From assembly GCA_019058275.1 (NCBI GenBank), contig JAHLVW010000062.1, positions 1 through 64,000 on the forward strand: a stretch of DNA of 64,000 bases. Reading direction: 5' to 3'. Shown here in pieces: positions 44,179 through 53,324 of the stretch (its first letter is position 1; each line of letters opens with the position of its first letter). This stretch comes from Candidatus Heimdallarchaeota archaeon. GTDB taxonomy: Archaea > Asgardarchaeota > Heimdallarchaeia > JABLTI01. The notes beneath the pieces were generated by a model. That model saw nothing but the letters and a program-made list of their open reading frames with translations, made no database searches and had not been told where the DNA came from. The translations under genes were made by a program, and so were the position numbers.

Positions 44179-44829
44179 TTACCTAAAGCATTTGACAAAC
44201 TCTTTTAGAACTTCTGGGTGTTCCTCAAATAGTAATACCCATCCTGCAAAGTCAAGTATGGGGTATAGTTCATGTATATCTAATTCTTGAATTAAGCTTA
44301 ACAGTTTTTCGTTATTATTACCTTCAAAGAATTGCGCAATAGTATTATTTTTTTGTGTATAAACTCCTTCAATTTTCTCTTTCAAACATGCTTTATCAGC
44401 AGAATTCTTGAAATTCATACGCTCTTGGAATATTAAATTAACAATTTCCAATGATTTTGATCGTAGCTCTTCTTCAGGACCAAAAACACCTAATGGGGCA
44501 AAAATTATCTTTGACACTCTAGAGAATAATGTCTGAGTTTTGATTTGGTTTTCAGTATCTGAAAGAAACCTTTTTCCAGCCTCAATAACTAAACCAGTTT
44601 TTTTCAATTTACTAAGATATCGATAGATGCTTTTATCAGATTTATCATTACCTGATTTCTTAAAAGCAACTTCCAATTCCTCTACAGTTAAAGGACCTTT
44701 AAATAAGAAATGTAACACTTGTCTATGGTTTTCATCTGCCAATGTATCTTTAATATCATCACTCGAGAAGAATTGAACAATTTTTTGTTGATTAGTAATA
44801 ATATCTCTTTGACTCATATATTCCGCCAT
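44179..44829 (-). CDS. Winged-helix regulator, paralogue B
   Basis: A 216-residue protein with the same plan as its downstream paralogue: winged helix at about 35-90 (KSIYRYLSKLKKTGLVIEAG), then a helical ligand-binding or dimerisation region. The pair are separate transcription units with similar upstream sites, so they are probably duplicated regulators of one network. Effector unknown. Start ATG at 44829, Met5 is an alternative. Confidence 0.7.
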   Translation of the reverse strand: MAEYMSQRDIITNQQKIVQFFSSDDIKDTLADENHRQVLHFLFKGPLTVEELEVAFKKSGNDKSDKSIYRYLSKLKKTGLVIEAGKRFLSDTENQIKTQTLFSRVSKIIFAPLGVFGPEEELRSKSLEIVNLIFQERMNFKNSADKACLKEKIEGVYTQKNNTIAQFFEGNNNEKLLSLIQELDIHELYPILDFAGWVLLFEEHPEVLKEFVKCFR

Positions 44830-44925
44830 TTTAATATTAATTTTTTATATTTAATATCTTCTGTTGAATAATGTCGTTAATAGTTATTAAATCTATTATT
44901 TATAAGAATATTTATAACTATAATC

Positions 44926-44968
44926 ATAGAATATATTCTCATGTTATTGAGAATAGAAATGTCTATTT
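44926..44968 (-). promoter_or_regulatory. Operator-like palindromes before paralogue B
   Basis: ATAGAATATATTCTCAT (44926-44942) is shared with paralogue A. It overlaps an inverted repeat, ATTCTCA (44935-44941) with TGAGAAT (44948-44954), which is followed by AATAGA (44953-44958) with TCTATT (44963-44968). The cluster lies about 97-140 nt from the gene start. Confidence 0.45.
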
Positions 44969-45012
44969 TCAAGACAAATTACCCTTTCCTCAAAGGTTCA
45001 TTAAATAGGTAT

Positions 45013-45099
45013 GAATCACAAGAGAACTATATCCCGAATAATCTTATGCTTAATCATCAAAAATTCGGATCCTTCTGAATCTTGGTTCTCTCGTGATTC
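45013..45099. other. Large imperfect inverted repeat, structured intergenic element
   Basis: GAATCACAAGAGAAC (45013-45027) pairs with GTTCTCTCGTGATTC (45085-45099), 14 of 15 positions. The interior holds further pairing: CCGAAT near 45034 with ATTCGG near 45063. It sits in the 320-base gap between the MFS gene end (45150) and the regulator. It could be a terminator-like or processed RNA; no clear T-run follows the arm except CTATTTTTTATTTTT after 45100 on the plus strand, which no gene needs. Confidence 0.45.
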
Positions 45100-45149
45100 T
45101 CTATTTTTTATTTTTCAATAAGAAGTTATTTTGTAATTGACATCAACAC

Positions 45150-46577
45150 TCAATCATATGTTTCTACTTCTAAAGGACTATCACTTTTCATTGTAATATC
45201 TTCGAGTTTTGGTGTAATGACATCTTCTGTAATTTTATTCTCTTCATCCAATTGTTCAATATTTGATTCCTTATCCATTGCTTCTCGTTCTTTACCAACT
45301 AAGGGCATTAATATGATAGTTGGAACTAGACCTAAAATGTAAACAAAAGTTGTTATGATAAAACAAAGAAAGAAATTGTTGTTATCTCCTACTAGAAATC
45401 CTCCAATAAAAGCTGAAACATTCCAGAACAAACCCCATGCAATAGCTTCTATAGAATTCCATTTACCTCTTTGCTTTTTAGGTATAATGTCCATTAAAAT
45501 TGATCTGCTAAGAGGTTGAGCTGCATTCATGAATGCTCCTCTAGCGATGAAAATAGGAATTAAAACTCCTAAAGGTGGATAAATTACTATTACTAACAAG
45601 CATGCTGTAGCAATGAATTGTACTGTAAATATGGTTTGTACTCTTCCAAGTTTAAGAGATAATTTTTGGGAAACAACTGCTAAAATTCCAGTCGCTAATG
45701 CAGTAGCACCCATGATTGCTTGTATAATAATTGGAGACATTGTATAATAATCTCTGAAGAATACTGGAAAATATTTGATAGTCATACCTGCACCAATCCC
45801 AATAATGACATTTCCTCCAACAAGCAAATATGGGATTAATTTCGCAGCTTTATTGCTGTCCATATTAGCTAGTCGACTTATTCCATTTACTTGGGCAACT
45901 TCTTCTGCTATAGCTTCACTTTCTTCACCTAAAGAACGCTTATCTTTAAACAGAAATAAAATAACTATAGCGATTAGACTGATAGCAAAACCAACAGACA
46001 TTACATTTCTCATAGAAACAAGATCATGAACATTTCCAAAGATAGCAAATAAACCAATGTTAATGAAAGGACCTGCAGCCATAGCAACTTGTCTAACCAA
46101 ATGATTCCAAGAATAAATCCTTGAACGATATCCTGATTCAACTGAATCCGCAAATATGGATTCTGATGTAGGTCTAATAAAAGCATTAAACAATCCCCAA
46201 AGTAACATTGAAACGAGAATAAAGATGATTGATTGACCAAAAATTAGGAAACCAATACCAGCTAATCCTATAGGAGTAGCTAATTTCATTATTATGTCTC
46301 TACGGAATTTATCAGCAAGAAATCCTGCAGGAAAAACAAAGAGTGTCATTGTTATACCAGATGCTGCAGCTGTTAGACCAAGAATTTCATTGGAACTTAA
46401 ACCCAGAAAGTCACTGCCTTCAGCAAAGAGACTAATGTATAAACTCAAAACACTACCCATCCAAATCCCTCTACCCAAAGAGCTAGAAATATTGAAAGCA
46501 AATATTAGTTTAACATTGTAATTCATCGAACGAATTACTTCTCTTGTTGAAACTTTTGAATTAATATCATTAGCCAT
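45150..46577 (-). CDS. Major facilitator superfamily transporter
   Basis: A 475-residue protein with 11-12 membrane helices. The MFS loop 2-3 motif is visible as GFLADKFRRDIIMK (about 83-96); the central charged loop (about 205-245) contains KDKRSLGEESE; loop 8-9 reads QKLSLKLGR. The last 60 residues are an acidic cytoplasmic tail. Drug or metabolite efflux is a common role for this group, but the substrate is not predictable. Possible alternative starts at Met18. Confidence 0.82.
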   Translation of the reverse strand: MANDINSKVSTREVIRSMNYNVKLIFAFNISSSLGRGIWMGSVLSLYISLFAEGSDFLGLSSNEILGLTAAASGITMTLFVFPAGFLADKFRRDIIMKLATPIGLAGIGFLIFGQSIIFILVSMLLWGLFNAFIRPTSESIFADSVESGYRSRIYSWNHLVRQVAMAAGPFINIGLFAIFGNVHDLVSMRNVMSVGFAISLIAIVILFLFKDKRSLGEESEAIAEEVAQVNGISRLANMDSNKAAKLIPYLLVGGNVIIGIGAGMTIKYFPVFFRDYYTMSPIIIQAIMGATALATGILAVVSQKLSLKLGRVQTIFTVQFIATACLLVIVIYPPLGVLIPIFIARGAFMNAAQPLSRSILMDIIPKKQRGKWNSIEAIAWGLFWNVSAFIGGFLVGDNNNFFLCFIITTFVYILGLVPTIILMPLVGKEREAMDKESNIEQLDEENKITEDVITPKLEDITMKSDSPLEVETYD

Positions 46578-46811
46578 TTTGTGTATTTCCGTGGAAATTC
46601 ATTCAAATTTGGTTGAATAGTCAACAAAGCCTTTCCTTTAAAAAAAATTCTAACACTTTTAATTTTTTGCTTTAGGAAATTAAAAATTTAACTTGAATAA
46701 AAAAGTCATTATTAATTAGTAATTCCTAATGAATATTAGAATTCAAAAAAGATGTTTGGGAATAATTTTTATTCTTTTAAATCCCTAATTATCCACTAAT
46801 GGGTGTAAAAA

Positions 46812-47318
46812 ATGGATGCACTTGAATTAATAAAAGGTAGAAGAAGTATCAGAAAATATAAATCAAAACCAATTGAAGAAGAAAAGATTTTGAAATGTCT
46901 CGAGGCAGCAAGGTGGGCACCATCTGCTTCAAACAAACAACCATGGGAATTCATTATAGTAAAGGATGAAAAAACTCGTCATAAACTTGCTGAAATTCAT
47001 CCATATGCAAAATTTGTTGCTGAAAGTCCAGTGGTATTTGTTCCATTAACAAATCCAAATATTCATCCAAAATATCATATGTCTGATACTGGCTTAACTA
47101 TTCAGAATTTTATGTTACAAGCTCATGCACTGGGTCTTGGTACTTGTTGGGCAGGAGTCATTGCTTCATCTATTGAACCACCAATCAAAGAATTGCTTAA
47201 TGTTCCAGATCATCTAAATATTATGGCATTGGTTGCTCTTGGCTATCCGGATCAAGAACGAGAATCTTCAAGAAAGTCACTTGAGGAAATAATTCATTGG
47301 GAAAAGTACTCCGAATAA
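46812..47318 (+). CDS. Nitroreductase family FMN oxidoreductase
   Basis: A 168-residue flavoprotein: the signature RRSIRKYKSKPI, then AARWAPSASNKQPWEFIIV, DTGLTIQNFMLQAHALGLG, TCWAG, and a C-terminal ALGYPDQERE...KSLEEIIHW. FMN is expected from the RR-S pair and the conserved core. Substrates cannot be told. The ATG at 46812 follows GGGTG by six to seven nt. Slightly shorter than most family members (about 170-200). Confidence 0.9.
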   Translation: MDALELIKGRRSIRKYKSKPIEEEKILKCLEAARWAPSASNKQPWEFIIVKDEKTRHKLAEIHPYAKFVAESPVVFVPLTNPNIHPKYHMSDTGLTIQNFMLQAHALGLGTCWAGVIASSIEPPIKELLNVPDHLNIMALVALGYPDQERESSRKSLEEIIHWEKYSE

Positions 47319-47336
47319 AACCTATTGGTGAAATTT

Positions 47337-47938
47337 ATGAGTATATTTCATGTATTGGCTATTTGCGGAATGCTAAGTCCAATTATTTATACTTTGATGT
47401 GGATTATTGGTGATGTATTGGTACCTGATTATAATCATATACGAGATGATGTAAGCTCACTTTTTGCTGTTGATGCTTATAGAAGATGGTTTTTCCAATC
47501 TTTCATGATTCTTTCTAGTGCATTGTTACTAGCATTTTTCATAGGATTATATTGGGGAGTAAATAACGGAGAAGGATTAATTGTAGGACCTATTCTATTC
47601 ATCATAAGCTTAGTAATTGGTTTGCTTGTTTCTTCCCGTTAGATACTGGAGGTGAAATGACAACTTGGAGAGGGAAAATGCATTTAATTCTTATAATCAT
47701 ATCGGGAATATTAACAATTACAGCAATGGTGTTTATGTTCTTTAGATTAAGATCGGTAGAAGGATGGAGTGGTTTTGCAATATATTCATTAATAGCAGCT
47801 ATTGTGTCATTGATTCTAGTATTGGTATCTGGTATCTTTATAACTAGCAATTATATGGGTCTAATTGAAAGATTCATGGTTAGCTCATATCAAATATTCT
47901 ACTTTGTTTTTGGTCTGATGGTGTATCTTAGGAATTAA
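47337..47938 (+). pseudogene. DUF998-family membrane protein with single-base frameshift
   Basis: The first open frame starts well at ATG 47337 after GGTGA (Met5 of the ORF) and stops at 47642. The second frame continues from about 47630 as FPLDTGGE, then GKMHLILI, matching the DUF998 pattern of FP-x-D-x-G followed by a His. It runs on to TAA at 47938 with helices up to the end. A single inserted base near 47629-47634 (for instance in GTTTC) joins the halves into six or so helices. Read error or real frameshift; function of DUF998 is unknown. Confidence 0.65.
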
Positions 47939-47947
47939 TTAAATAAA

Positions 47948-49177
47948 TTGGTGTTGAGAAGAATAAAAGAAAAATTGTTTAACCATTTATTCAAACACAT
48001 ATATTTGAAAGTGGGGAAAATGGACTTCAAAAAACTTCGAATGTATCTATTACAAAAGCAATCATTAATTGAGAAAACTGTAAAGGAAGAATTTATGTCT
48101 GTTATGAAAAATCAACTGGCATTACATTCAACTGACTACCTCACTCCTTATCTGTCACTTTGGGCTAGGGTAGACGATTTTGATCCAAAACAATTATTTC
48201 ACAATATTTCTAATGAAAAGTCAGCAATAAGAATGAGAGTTTTCAGAAGAACTGTTTTTGTAGTCCATAGAGATAATCTGGAAATTCTAATAGGTTCAAT
48301 TGTGCAATTCCTTGAACCATTCAAAATAGGTAATATCAAATATTTAATCAAAAATATGGGAATGGAAGAAGGAACAACTGAAAAAATTGGTTTAGATATA
48401 ATTGAAATTCTAAAGAAGAAATCACCCCTCTCTACAAGACAAATTAAGAAAGAGTTGTCAGAAAAATGGGAAGGTGATTGGATAAGGTCTGCAATAACTC
48501 TTCTTGAGTTTGATGCTTTAATAGCTAGAATAGGTCAAAGATACATTATAGATAAAACCATAAATTGGGGTTTATTTGAGGAATATTATCCTGAAGTAAA
48601 AAGAAAGGAAATTAACCCAGAAAATTCACTAGTAGCAATTTTAAGTAAATATATACAGCAATTTGGTCCTGTTTGCATAGATGATTTTTGCTGGTGGTTA
48701 CCAACCAAAAAAACTATGACCAAGAAATTACTCGAGAAACTAGCAGATGAAATTACTGAAATTGATTTTAACTCAAAGAAATATTATATGATTAATGAAG
48801 ACTTTAAGGCTTTTACAGATTTCAATCTAGAGGCATATGAATTACCGATTGTAAATTTCCTACCTTATGAGGATCATTATCCTAAAGCCTACAAACACAA
48901 AGAATGGTACATCTCTGAAGAAACAGTAACCAAACTATTCAAAGTAGGTAAAATGGATTGGGGACAAATACGACCATCAATCTGGATTAATGGTGAAATT
49001 AAAGGTCGATGGGAATTAGATTGGGTAGACAAAAAGAAATCCGAAATGAAAGCTGATATTGTTTATCTTGATAAAAAAATAAGTCAATCAACAGATATTA
49101 TGATTAAAATAAATCAGTTGAAGACAGAAGTAGAGATATTCGCTAATGAGAAATTAATACCTTTAATGAAAAAATAG
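47948..49177 (+). CDS. AlkZ/YcaQ-like winged-helix protein (HTH_42)
   Basis: A 409-residue protein. The likely start is Met25 (MDFKKLRMYLLQKQSL, 48020). Blocks resemble the AlkZ family: SLWARVDDFDPKQLF, RMRVFRRTVFVVHRDNLEIL, a winged helix (ILKKKSPLSTRQIKKELSE), YIQQFGPVCIDDFCWWLP and VNFLPYEDHYPKAYKHKEW. Bacterial AlkZ and YcaQ are DNA glycosylases for bulky or crosslink damage; the catalytic QxD/QxQ motif was not clear to me, so glycosylase activity is not claimed. Confidence 0.7.
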   Translation: MVLRRIKEKLFNHLFKHIYLKVGKMDFKKLRMYLLQKQSLIEKTVKEEFMSVMKNQLALHSTDYLTPYLSLWARVDDFDPKQLFHNISNEKSAIRMRVFRRTVFVVHRDNLEILIGSIVQFLEPFKIGNIKYLIKNMGMEEGTTEKIGLDIIEILKKKSPLSTRQIKKELSEKWEGDWIRSAITLLEFDALIARIGQRYIIDKTINWGLFEEYYPEVKRKEINPENSLVAILSKYIQQFGPVCIDDFCWWLPTKKTMTKKLLEKLADEITEIDFNSKKYYMINEDFKAFTDFNLEAYELPIVNFLPYEDHYPKAYKHKEWYISEETVTKLFKVGKMDWGQIRPSIWINGEIKGRWELDWVDKKKSEMKADIVYLDKKISQSTDIMIKINQLKTEVEIFANEKLIPLMKK

Positions 49178-49181
49178 AAAC

Positions 49182-49931
49182 TCAAGCTTCTAATACTGAT
49201 ATCTCTTCAGTAAACTCTAATTTCTTTTCTTTGATTCTTTGTATGACAGCTAATCCCATACCTCCTAACCAGAAGAAGAAGAGAATTGATGCTATAGAAG
49301 CCAAAAATGTGAAAACCGAACCTGCTGTTCCAAGGATGAATACACCAACTTCACATAAACCTAGTATTCCACAAAGAAGTGCTAACCAAGTTTGTGTTTC
49401 TTTTGTTACTTGATATTTAAAACTAGCAATCCCAAAAATACCCGCACCAAGTGAAAAGATTAACACGTAAGCTACAACTTGCAAAATGAAAATTACTTTT
49501 ACCCAATTTTCAAAAATAGCAAATATTTCATCTTTTGCTTCACCAGCAGCTATATTATATTCTGGAGCTAATTGAAAAATAATCTTGAATTTCAAAAAGA
49601 CCAAGCTAATAAGTAGTAGAGATCCTAATATGGTTGTGATTGTTGGTACTACTAACCAATTCTTGATTTTTTCATCTACTTTTGATCTAAAAAGTAGTAG
49701 AACTCCAATAATTGAAGGTATGATGAAAATTCCTTGAATTATATTTAGAATGGTATCAAAAGTGTGAATGTGATTAAATACAAAATAATTTTGCAACAAT
49801 TCCACATAATTAGCTGAAGGATATTTGTAGGTAATTACAAAACTCAAGATGATTGTAGCAATCATACTCGAGACTACAATGATAATTGAAATTAATGTTA
49901 TAAACCCCATAATATTCTTCTTTGTTTTCAA
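49182..49931 (-). CDS. Polytopic membrane protein, unknown
   Basis: A 249-residue protein with about six hydrophobic helices (first at 10-34) and a charged end (KEKKLEFTEEIS). There is no catalytic motif and no family that I recognise. It ends 5 nt from the convergent AlkZ-like gene. The upstream minus-strand region carries the remains of another membrane gene. Confidence 0.6.
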   Translation of the reverse strand: MKTKKNIMGFITLISIIIVVSSMIATIILSFVITYKYPSANYVELLQNYFVFNHIHTFDTILNIIQGIFIIPSIIGVLLLFRSKVDEKIKNWLVVPTITTILGSLLLISLVFLKFKIIFQLAPEYNIAAGEAKDEIFAIFENWVKVIFILQVVAYVLIFSLGAGIFGIASFKYQVTKETQTWLALLCGILGLCEVGVFILGTAGSVFTFLASIASILFFFWLGGMGLAVIQRIKEKKLEFTEEISVLEA

Positions 49932-50001
49932 TTGTAATCACCTAAATATCCAGATTTTACAAATTTTATATAGCTTTCCAATTTGTTTGAATTAGTAATT
50001 A

Positions 50002-50229
50002 TCATGTTCCTTGTACTTGTGTTGCTTTTCTATCGAGTAAGACCATAAGTATTCCTATAGCAATCATCCAGATTAGCATTAGACCAATTAAGTAAATACT
50101 GACCAACATCAGTTAACTCTTCTGGTTTTGTTAAATCTGCTATAAACGTAAAGATAACGTTCCAATATAGCTTACAGCAGCAATGATCGAGCTTATACAA
50201 CATATTCTAATGAACTTCTTGTCAGTCAT
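50002..50229 (-). pseudogene. Decayed small two-helix membrane gene
   Basis: The minus strand starts at ATG 50229 (MTDKKFIRICCISSIIAA), then the frame breaks. A second frame gives VIFTFIADLTKPEELTDVGQ, and a third gives SIYLIGLMLIWMIAIGILM followed by VLLDRKATQVQGT and TGA at 50004-50002. Joined, these form a two-helix protein of about 76 residues with two indels, near 50155-50165 and 50100. No family recognised. It fills the 437-base gap 49932-50368, in which I otherwise see nothing except the promoter of the next gene. Confidence 0.5.
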
Positions 50230-50368
50230 ATCAGATACATGATTTTATAGATTCTATTTAGGTTGTGTTGTTTTAGACTCATCTTGACAGCTCTAGGAAT
50301 ACATTTAATTTTGTGTAGAATTAAAGTGCTTTAGATGTAAAACAAACTCTATTCATCAACAAAGGAAT

Positions 50369-51361
50369 GTGATTATTACGAAAGCAACAGCAATTGCCAA
50401 CTCAAACACTGCTTTAGTAAAATATTGGGGAAAACAAGATGAACAGCTGATTATTCCTATGAATAATAGCATATCACTAACTGTTGACTCATTGTCTACT
50501 ATAACAACAGTGGATTTTTCTGAAAGTTATGATGAGGATTTGTTTATATTAAATAAAAAAATACAGAGTGATACGCCAAAAAAGCGAGTTCAGAAACACT
50601 TAGACATAATTCGAAATATAGCTAATGTTGAATTAAATGCAAATGTTGTTTCTGAAAACAATTTTCCTACAGCTGCTGGATTAGCTTCGTCTGCTTCTGG
50701 TTTTGCAGCTCTAACTGCAGCAGCAAGTAGTGCATTGGGATTAAACATGAATCCTAAAGAATTATCCATGTTGTCAAGACGAGGATCAGGTTCTTCTTGC
50801 AGATCATTCTACAGTGGTTTTGTAGAATGGATAAAGAGTGACGATAATAATGAGTCCTATGCTATTCAGCTTGCTGATGAAAATTGGTTTGATATACGTG
50901 ATCTTGTTATAGTTTTTAAGAAGCATAACAGAAAATATACTACTCGAGAAGCTATGAAAATATCCAAGAAAACGAGTCCACTTTATGATGCACGTTTGGA
51001 AATAGTTGAAGATAATTTGGTTAAAGTTAGGAAAGCAATAAAGGAACGTGATTTTAGTTTATTAGGACAAACTGCAGAAGCTGATTGTTTGTTAATGCAT
51101 TCTATTGCTTTAACATCCAATCCGTCCCAGCTGTTTTGGACTGCTGAGACTTTAGGGATGATAAAATTCGTTCAAGAATTAAGAGAGGGAGGGTTAGAAT
51201 CTTATTATACTATAGATACTGGAACGAATATGCATATCTTAACAAAACCAGAATTTTCTGATGAAATTTGTGCTATTCTAAGAAAAATACCCTACATTAC
51301 AAATATCATAGAATGCAAACCTGGACCTGGGGTTCAAATTATAAAAGATGATTTATTTTAG
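50369..51361 (+). CDS. mvaD: Diphosphomevalonate / phosphomevalonate decarboxylase
   Basis: A 330-residue GHMP-family enzyme. It starts at GTG (50369). Signature blocks: ANSNTALVKYWGK, NNSISLTVDSL, FPTAAGLASSASGFAALTAA (ATP loop), SRRGSGSSCRSFYSGFVEW and the decarboxylase site YTIDTGTNMHIL, whose Asp is the catalytic residue. This is mevalonate-pathway decarboxylase of classic type. In archaea it can act on phosphomevalonate (with isopentenyl phosphate kinase) or on the diphosphate. It precedes mevalonate kinase by two nt and forms one operon. Confidence 0.88.
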   Translation: MIITKATAIANSNTALVKYWGKQDEQLIIPMNNSISLTVDSLSTITTVDFSESYDEDLFILNKKIQSDTPKKRVQKHLDIIRNIANVELNANVVSENNFPTAAGLASSASGFAALTAAASSALGLNMNPKELSMLSRRGSGSSCRSFYSGFVEWIKSDDNNESYAIQLADENWFDIRDLVIVFKKHNRKYTTREAMKISKKTSPLYDARLEIVEDNLVKVRKAIKERDFSLLGQTAEADCLLMHSIALTSNPSQLFWTAETLGMIKFVQELREGGLESYYTIDTGTNMHILTKPEFSDEICAILRKIPYITNIIECKPGPGVQIIKDDLF

Positions 51362-51363
51362 TA

Positions 51364-52329
51364 ATGGAAAATAAGGTTTTCAATATGGAAATTATAAGTA
51401 CAGCTCCCGGAAAACTAATCCTTTTCGGAGAACATGCTAGTAGTAGAGGAAAACCAGCTCTAGTGTTTGCTGTGAATTTAAGGTTACAAGTAAAACTAGC
51501 ATCACATGATTTTCCAAACAAAAATATTCTCTTAACAAGTAAAGAATACTATTTGAAAGGAATAGAGTATCCAACTGACAGACTTAATGTTGTTTCGCAA
51601 ACAGTAGCTACTTTTTTGGAAGAAACTAAACAGAGTACTGAATCTTTTGAATTATCAATTGAATCTAACATTGAACCGGGTTTTGGAAGTTCAGCAGCAG
51701 TAATAGTTGCTACTCTTGGTGTACTAAATGAATATTATAATACAAATCTAACTCGAGAAGAATTACTAAAATTAGGTATAAAATCAAATTATGCTGTCAA
51801 AGGATATGGAAGTGGATTAGATATTGCTGCTTCACTTTATGGTGGATTAATAAAATATCAAGTTAATAAAAAACCAAAATCTCTTCCTTTTAATGAGTTG
51901 AATTTTGTTATTGTAAGTACATGTACTAAAGTTCCTAGTGGACCGATTGTTGATGCTGTAAAGCAATTTGAGAAAGCAAATAAAAAAGAAACTAAAATAC
52001 TTTTCGATGAAATCAAAGAAGTTGTACTTGATGCTGAAAAAGCAATTATAGCTACAGATTTGGATAGAATTGGTCTTCTCATGAATAAAAATCAAGAATT
52101 GCTTCGTAGTCTTAATGTAAGTTCATCAATTCTAGAGGTTATGATTAAAACTGCAATTAGCAATGGAGCTTATGGAGCCAAATTATCAGGTGGAGGAGTA
52201 GGAGACAATATGATTGCATTAATTCCTAAGAACAAAAGAGACCAAATAATCCAATCACTGAACTTAACAAATGGTAAAGTTTTGCCTGATATTTGCATTG
52301 ATAAAGACGGACTAATTATCAAGAAGTAA
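51364..52329 (+). CDS. mvk: Mevalonate kinase
   Basis: A 321-residue GHMP kinase. Signatures: STAPGKLILFGEHA (substrate loop), EPGFGSSAAVIVATLG (ATP loop) and GAKLSGGGVGDNMIALIP (C-terminal motif). The likely start is Met8 (MEIISTAPGK). It phosphorylates mevalonate in isoprenoid and so archaeal lipid synthesis. Two nt after the decarboxylase stop, so it is co-translated. No HMG-CoA reductase or isopentenyl phosphate kinase lies in the window. Confidence 0.88.
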   Translation: MENKVFNMEIISTAPGKLILFGEHASSRGKPALVFAVNLRLQVKLASHDFPNKNILLTSKEYYLKGIEYPTDRLNVVSQTVATFLEETKQSTESFELSIESNIEPGFGSSAAVIVATLGVLNEYYNTNLTREELLKLGIKSNYAVKGYGSGLDIAASLYGGLIKYQVNKKPKSLPFNELNFVIVSTCTKVPSGPIVDAVKQFEKANKKETKILFDEIKEVVLDAEKAIIATDLDRIGLLMNKNQELLRSLNVSSSILEVMIKTAISNGAYGAKLSGGGVGDNMIALIPKNKRDQIIQSLNLTNGKVLPDICIDKDGLIIKK

Positions 52330-52455
52330 TTTTCCCTTTTACCGAATTTTGCATTTATGTGCAAGTTTGCGCAGACCATCAGTGTTTTATATTATTCTCA
52401 CTGATATGGGTATAACTAGCATAAGGAAATGACACTAGTGAAGGAATGTTAGAAC

Positions 52456-52923
52456 GTGTCTAGTGACTATGATTATTGGATCAGTGTAAGCAATTTCACT
52501 GATGTTGGTATTACTCCACGCGTTAACTGTTGTAATTTTCCCTTAAATAATGATGAACTTAACACAATCACTAACAGTTATGCTTCCATTTTGAACTATA
52601 TATTGGAAAAATCAATTGTCGGTCCTTTACCTGTTGTTAATCATCGTGGACTATTAGTTTTAGTATTTAAATTTGAAATAATTGATAATGATGTTAAAGA
52701 TAAGCGTATTGTTTCAGAAGGTGGTAAAACAATAGGTTTGTTAACACTCTTCTATAAGATAAAATTAGATGAAATCTTCAAAAAGCTTCACAAAAAAATT
52801 CTACAACAAATTACTGTCTGGGTTAAACAATACAATAATATCAGAGACATAAATCAAGTTGAAATAACTAAATTAATGGATGATATTAATCAAATAAAAG
52901 TAAAACAAAAAATAAAACATTGA
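52456..52923 (+). CDS. Longin-like domain protein (inferred)
   Basis: A 155-residue soluble protein starting at GTG 52456. Predicted order: strands (WISVSNF, RVNCCNF), helix (ELNTITNSYASILNYILE), strands (LLVLVFKFEIIDN, KTIGLLTLFYKI), then helices (LDEIFKKLHKKILQQITVW). This fits a longin fold, and FKFEIIDNDVKDKRI followed by IGLLTLFYK can be laid over the folliculin-like longin of the 35307 gene. This is structural inference only, from pattern reading; no family search was possible. It stands downstream of the mevalonate operon but probably apart from it. Confidence 0.5.
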   Translation: MSSDYDYWISVSNFTDVGITPRVNCCNFPLNNDELNTITNSYASILNYILEKSIVGPLPVVNHRGLLVLVFKFEIIDNDVKDKRIVSEGGKTIGLLTLFYKIKLDEIFKKLHKKILQQITVWVKQYNNIRDINQVEITKLMDDINQIKVKQKIKH

Positions 52924-52952
52924 GAAGTAAACTCAATACTCCTCTAATTTTT

Positions 52953-53297
52953 CTACCATCTTTCAATTGGTCGTCGTTCTGGAATACCATCTGGCATTTT
53001 TCCAGTTTTAAAGAATTCTTCAGTTAAGTAAAGTCCACAGTAGCAGTGGCCAAATTCTTCTTGATCAGGTTTACAATAATCGCATGGACAAAGTAAATCT
53101 TTATCCTTCTCTCGATCTCCTTCAAGTAATCTACAAGGACAACCGAAATATCCAAAACGATTAAAGTTCGTCATAAGACCTTCTATGAGCATATCTAGAA
53201 ATTCTTTATCAGGATGTAAATGCCATCCTTGTTTTTCAGCAACCATCTCGACAAATTTTCTTACATCTTCTTTGGTTTTTTCATTTGTTGGAGGCAT
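52953..53297 (-). CDS. ftrB: Ferredoxin:thioredoxin reductase catalytic subunit
   Basis: A 114-residue protein with all the FTR catalytic motifs: FGCPCRL (Cys53, Cys55), LCPCDYC (Cys70, 72, 75) and HCYCGLYL (Cys85, 87), which bind the 4Fe-4S cluster and form the active-site disulfide. It takes electrons from ferredoxin and reduces a thioredoxin-like partner. A glutaredoxin gene lies directly upstream on the same strand, 27 nt away, and is the likely partner. Confidence 0.9.
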   Translation of the reverse strand: MPPTNEKTKEDVRKFVEMVAEKQGWHLHPDKEFLDMLIEGLMTNFNRFGYFGCPCRLLEGDREKDKDLLCPCDYCKPDQEEFGHCYCGLYLTEEFFKTGKMPDGIPERRPIERW

Positions 53298-53324
53298 ATT
53301 TCTTATCCCTCAATAAATTTAGTT

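Noticed and set aside
47325..47938. Programmed frameshift in DUF998
   Set aside because: No strong slippery heptamer or pseudoknot; an indel is simpler.
52953..53297. Selenocysteine or missing Cys in FTR
   Set aside because: All seven catalytic and cluster cysteines are present as Cys codons.
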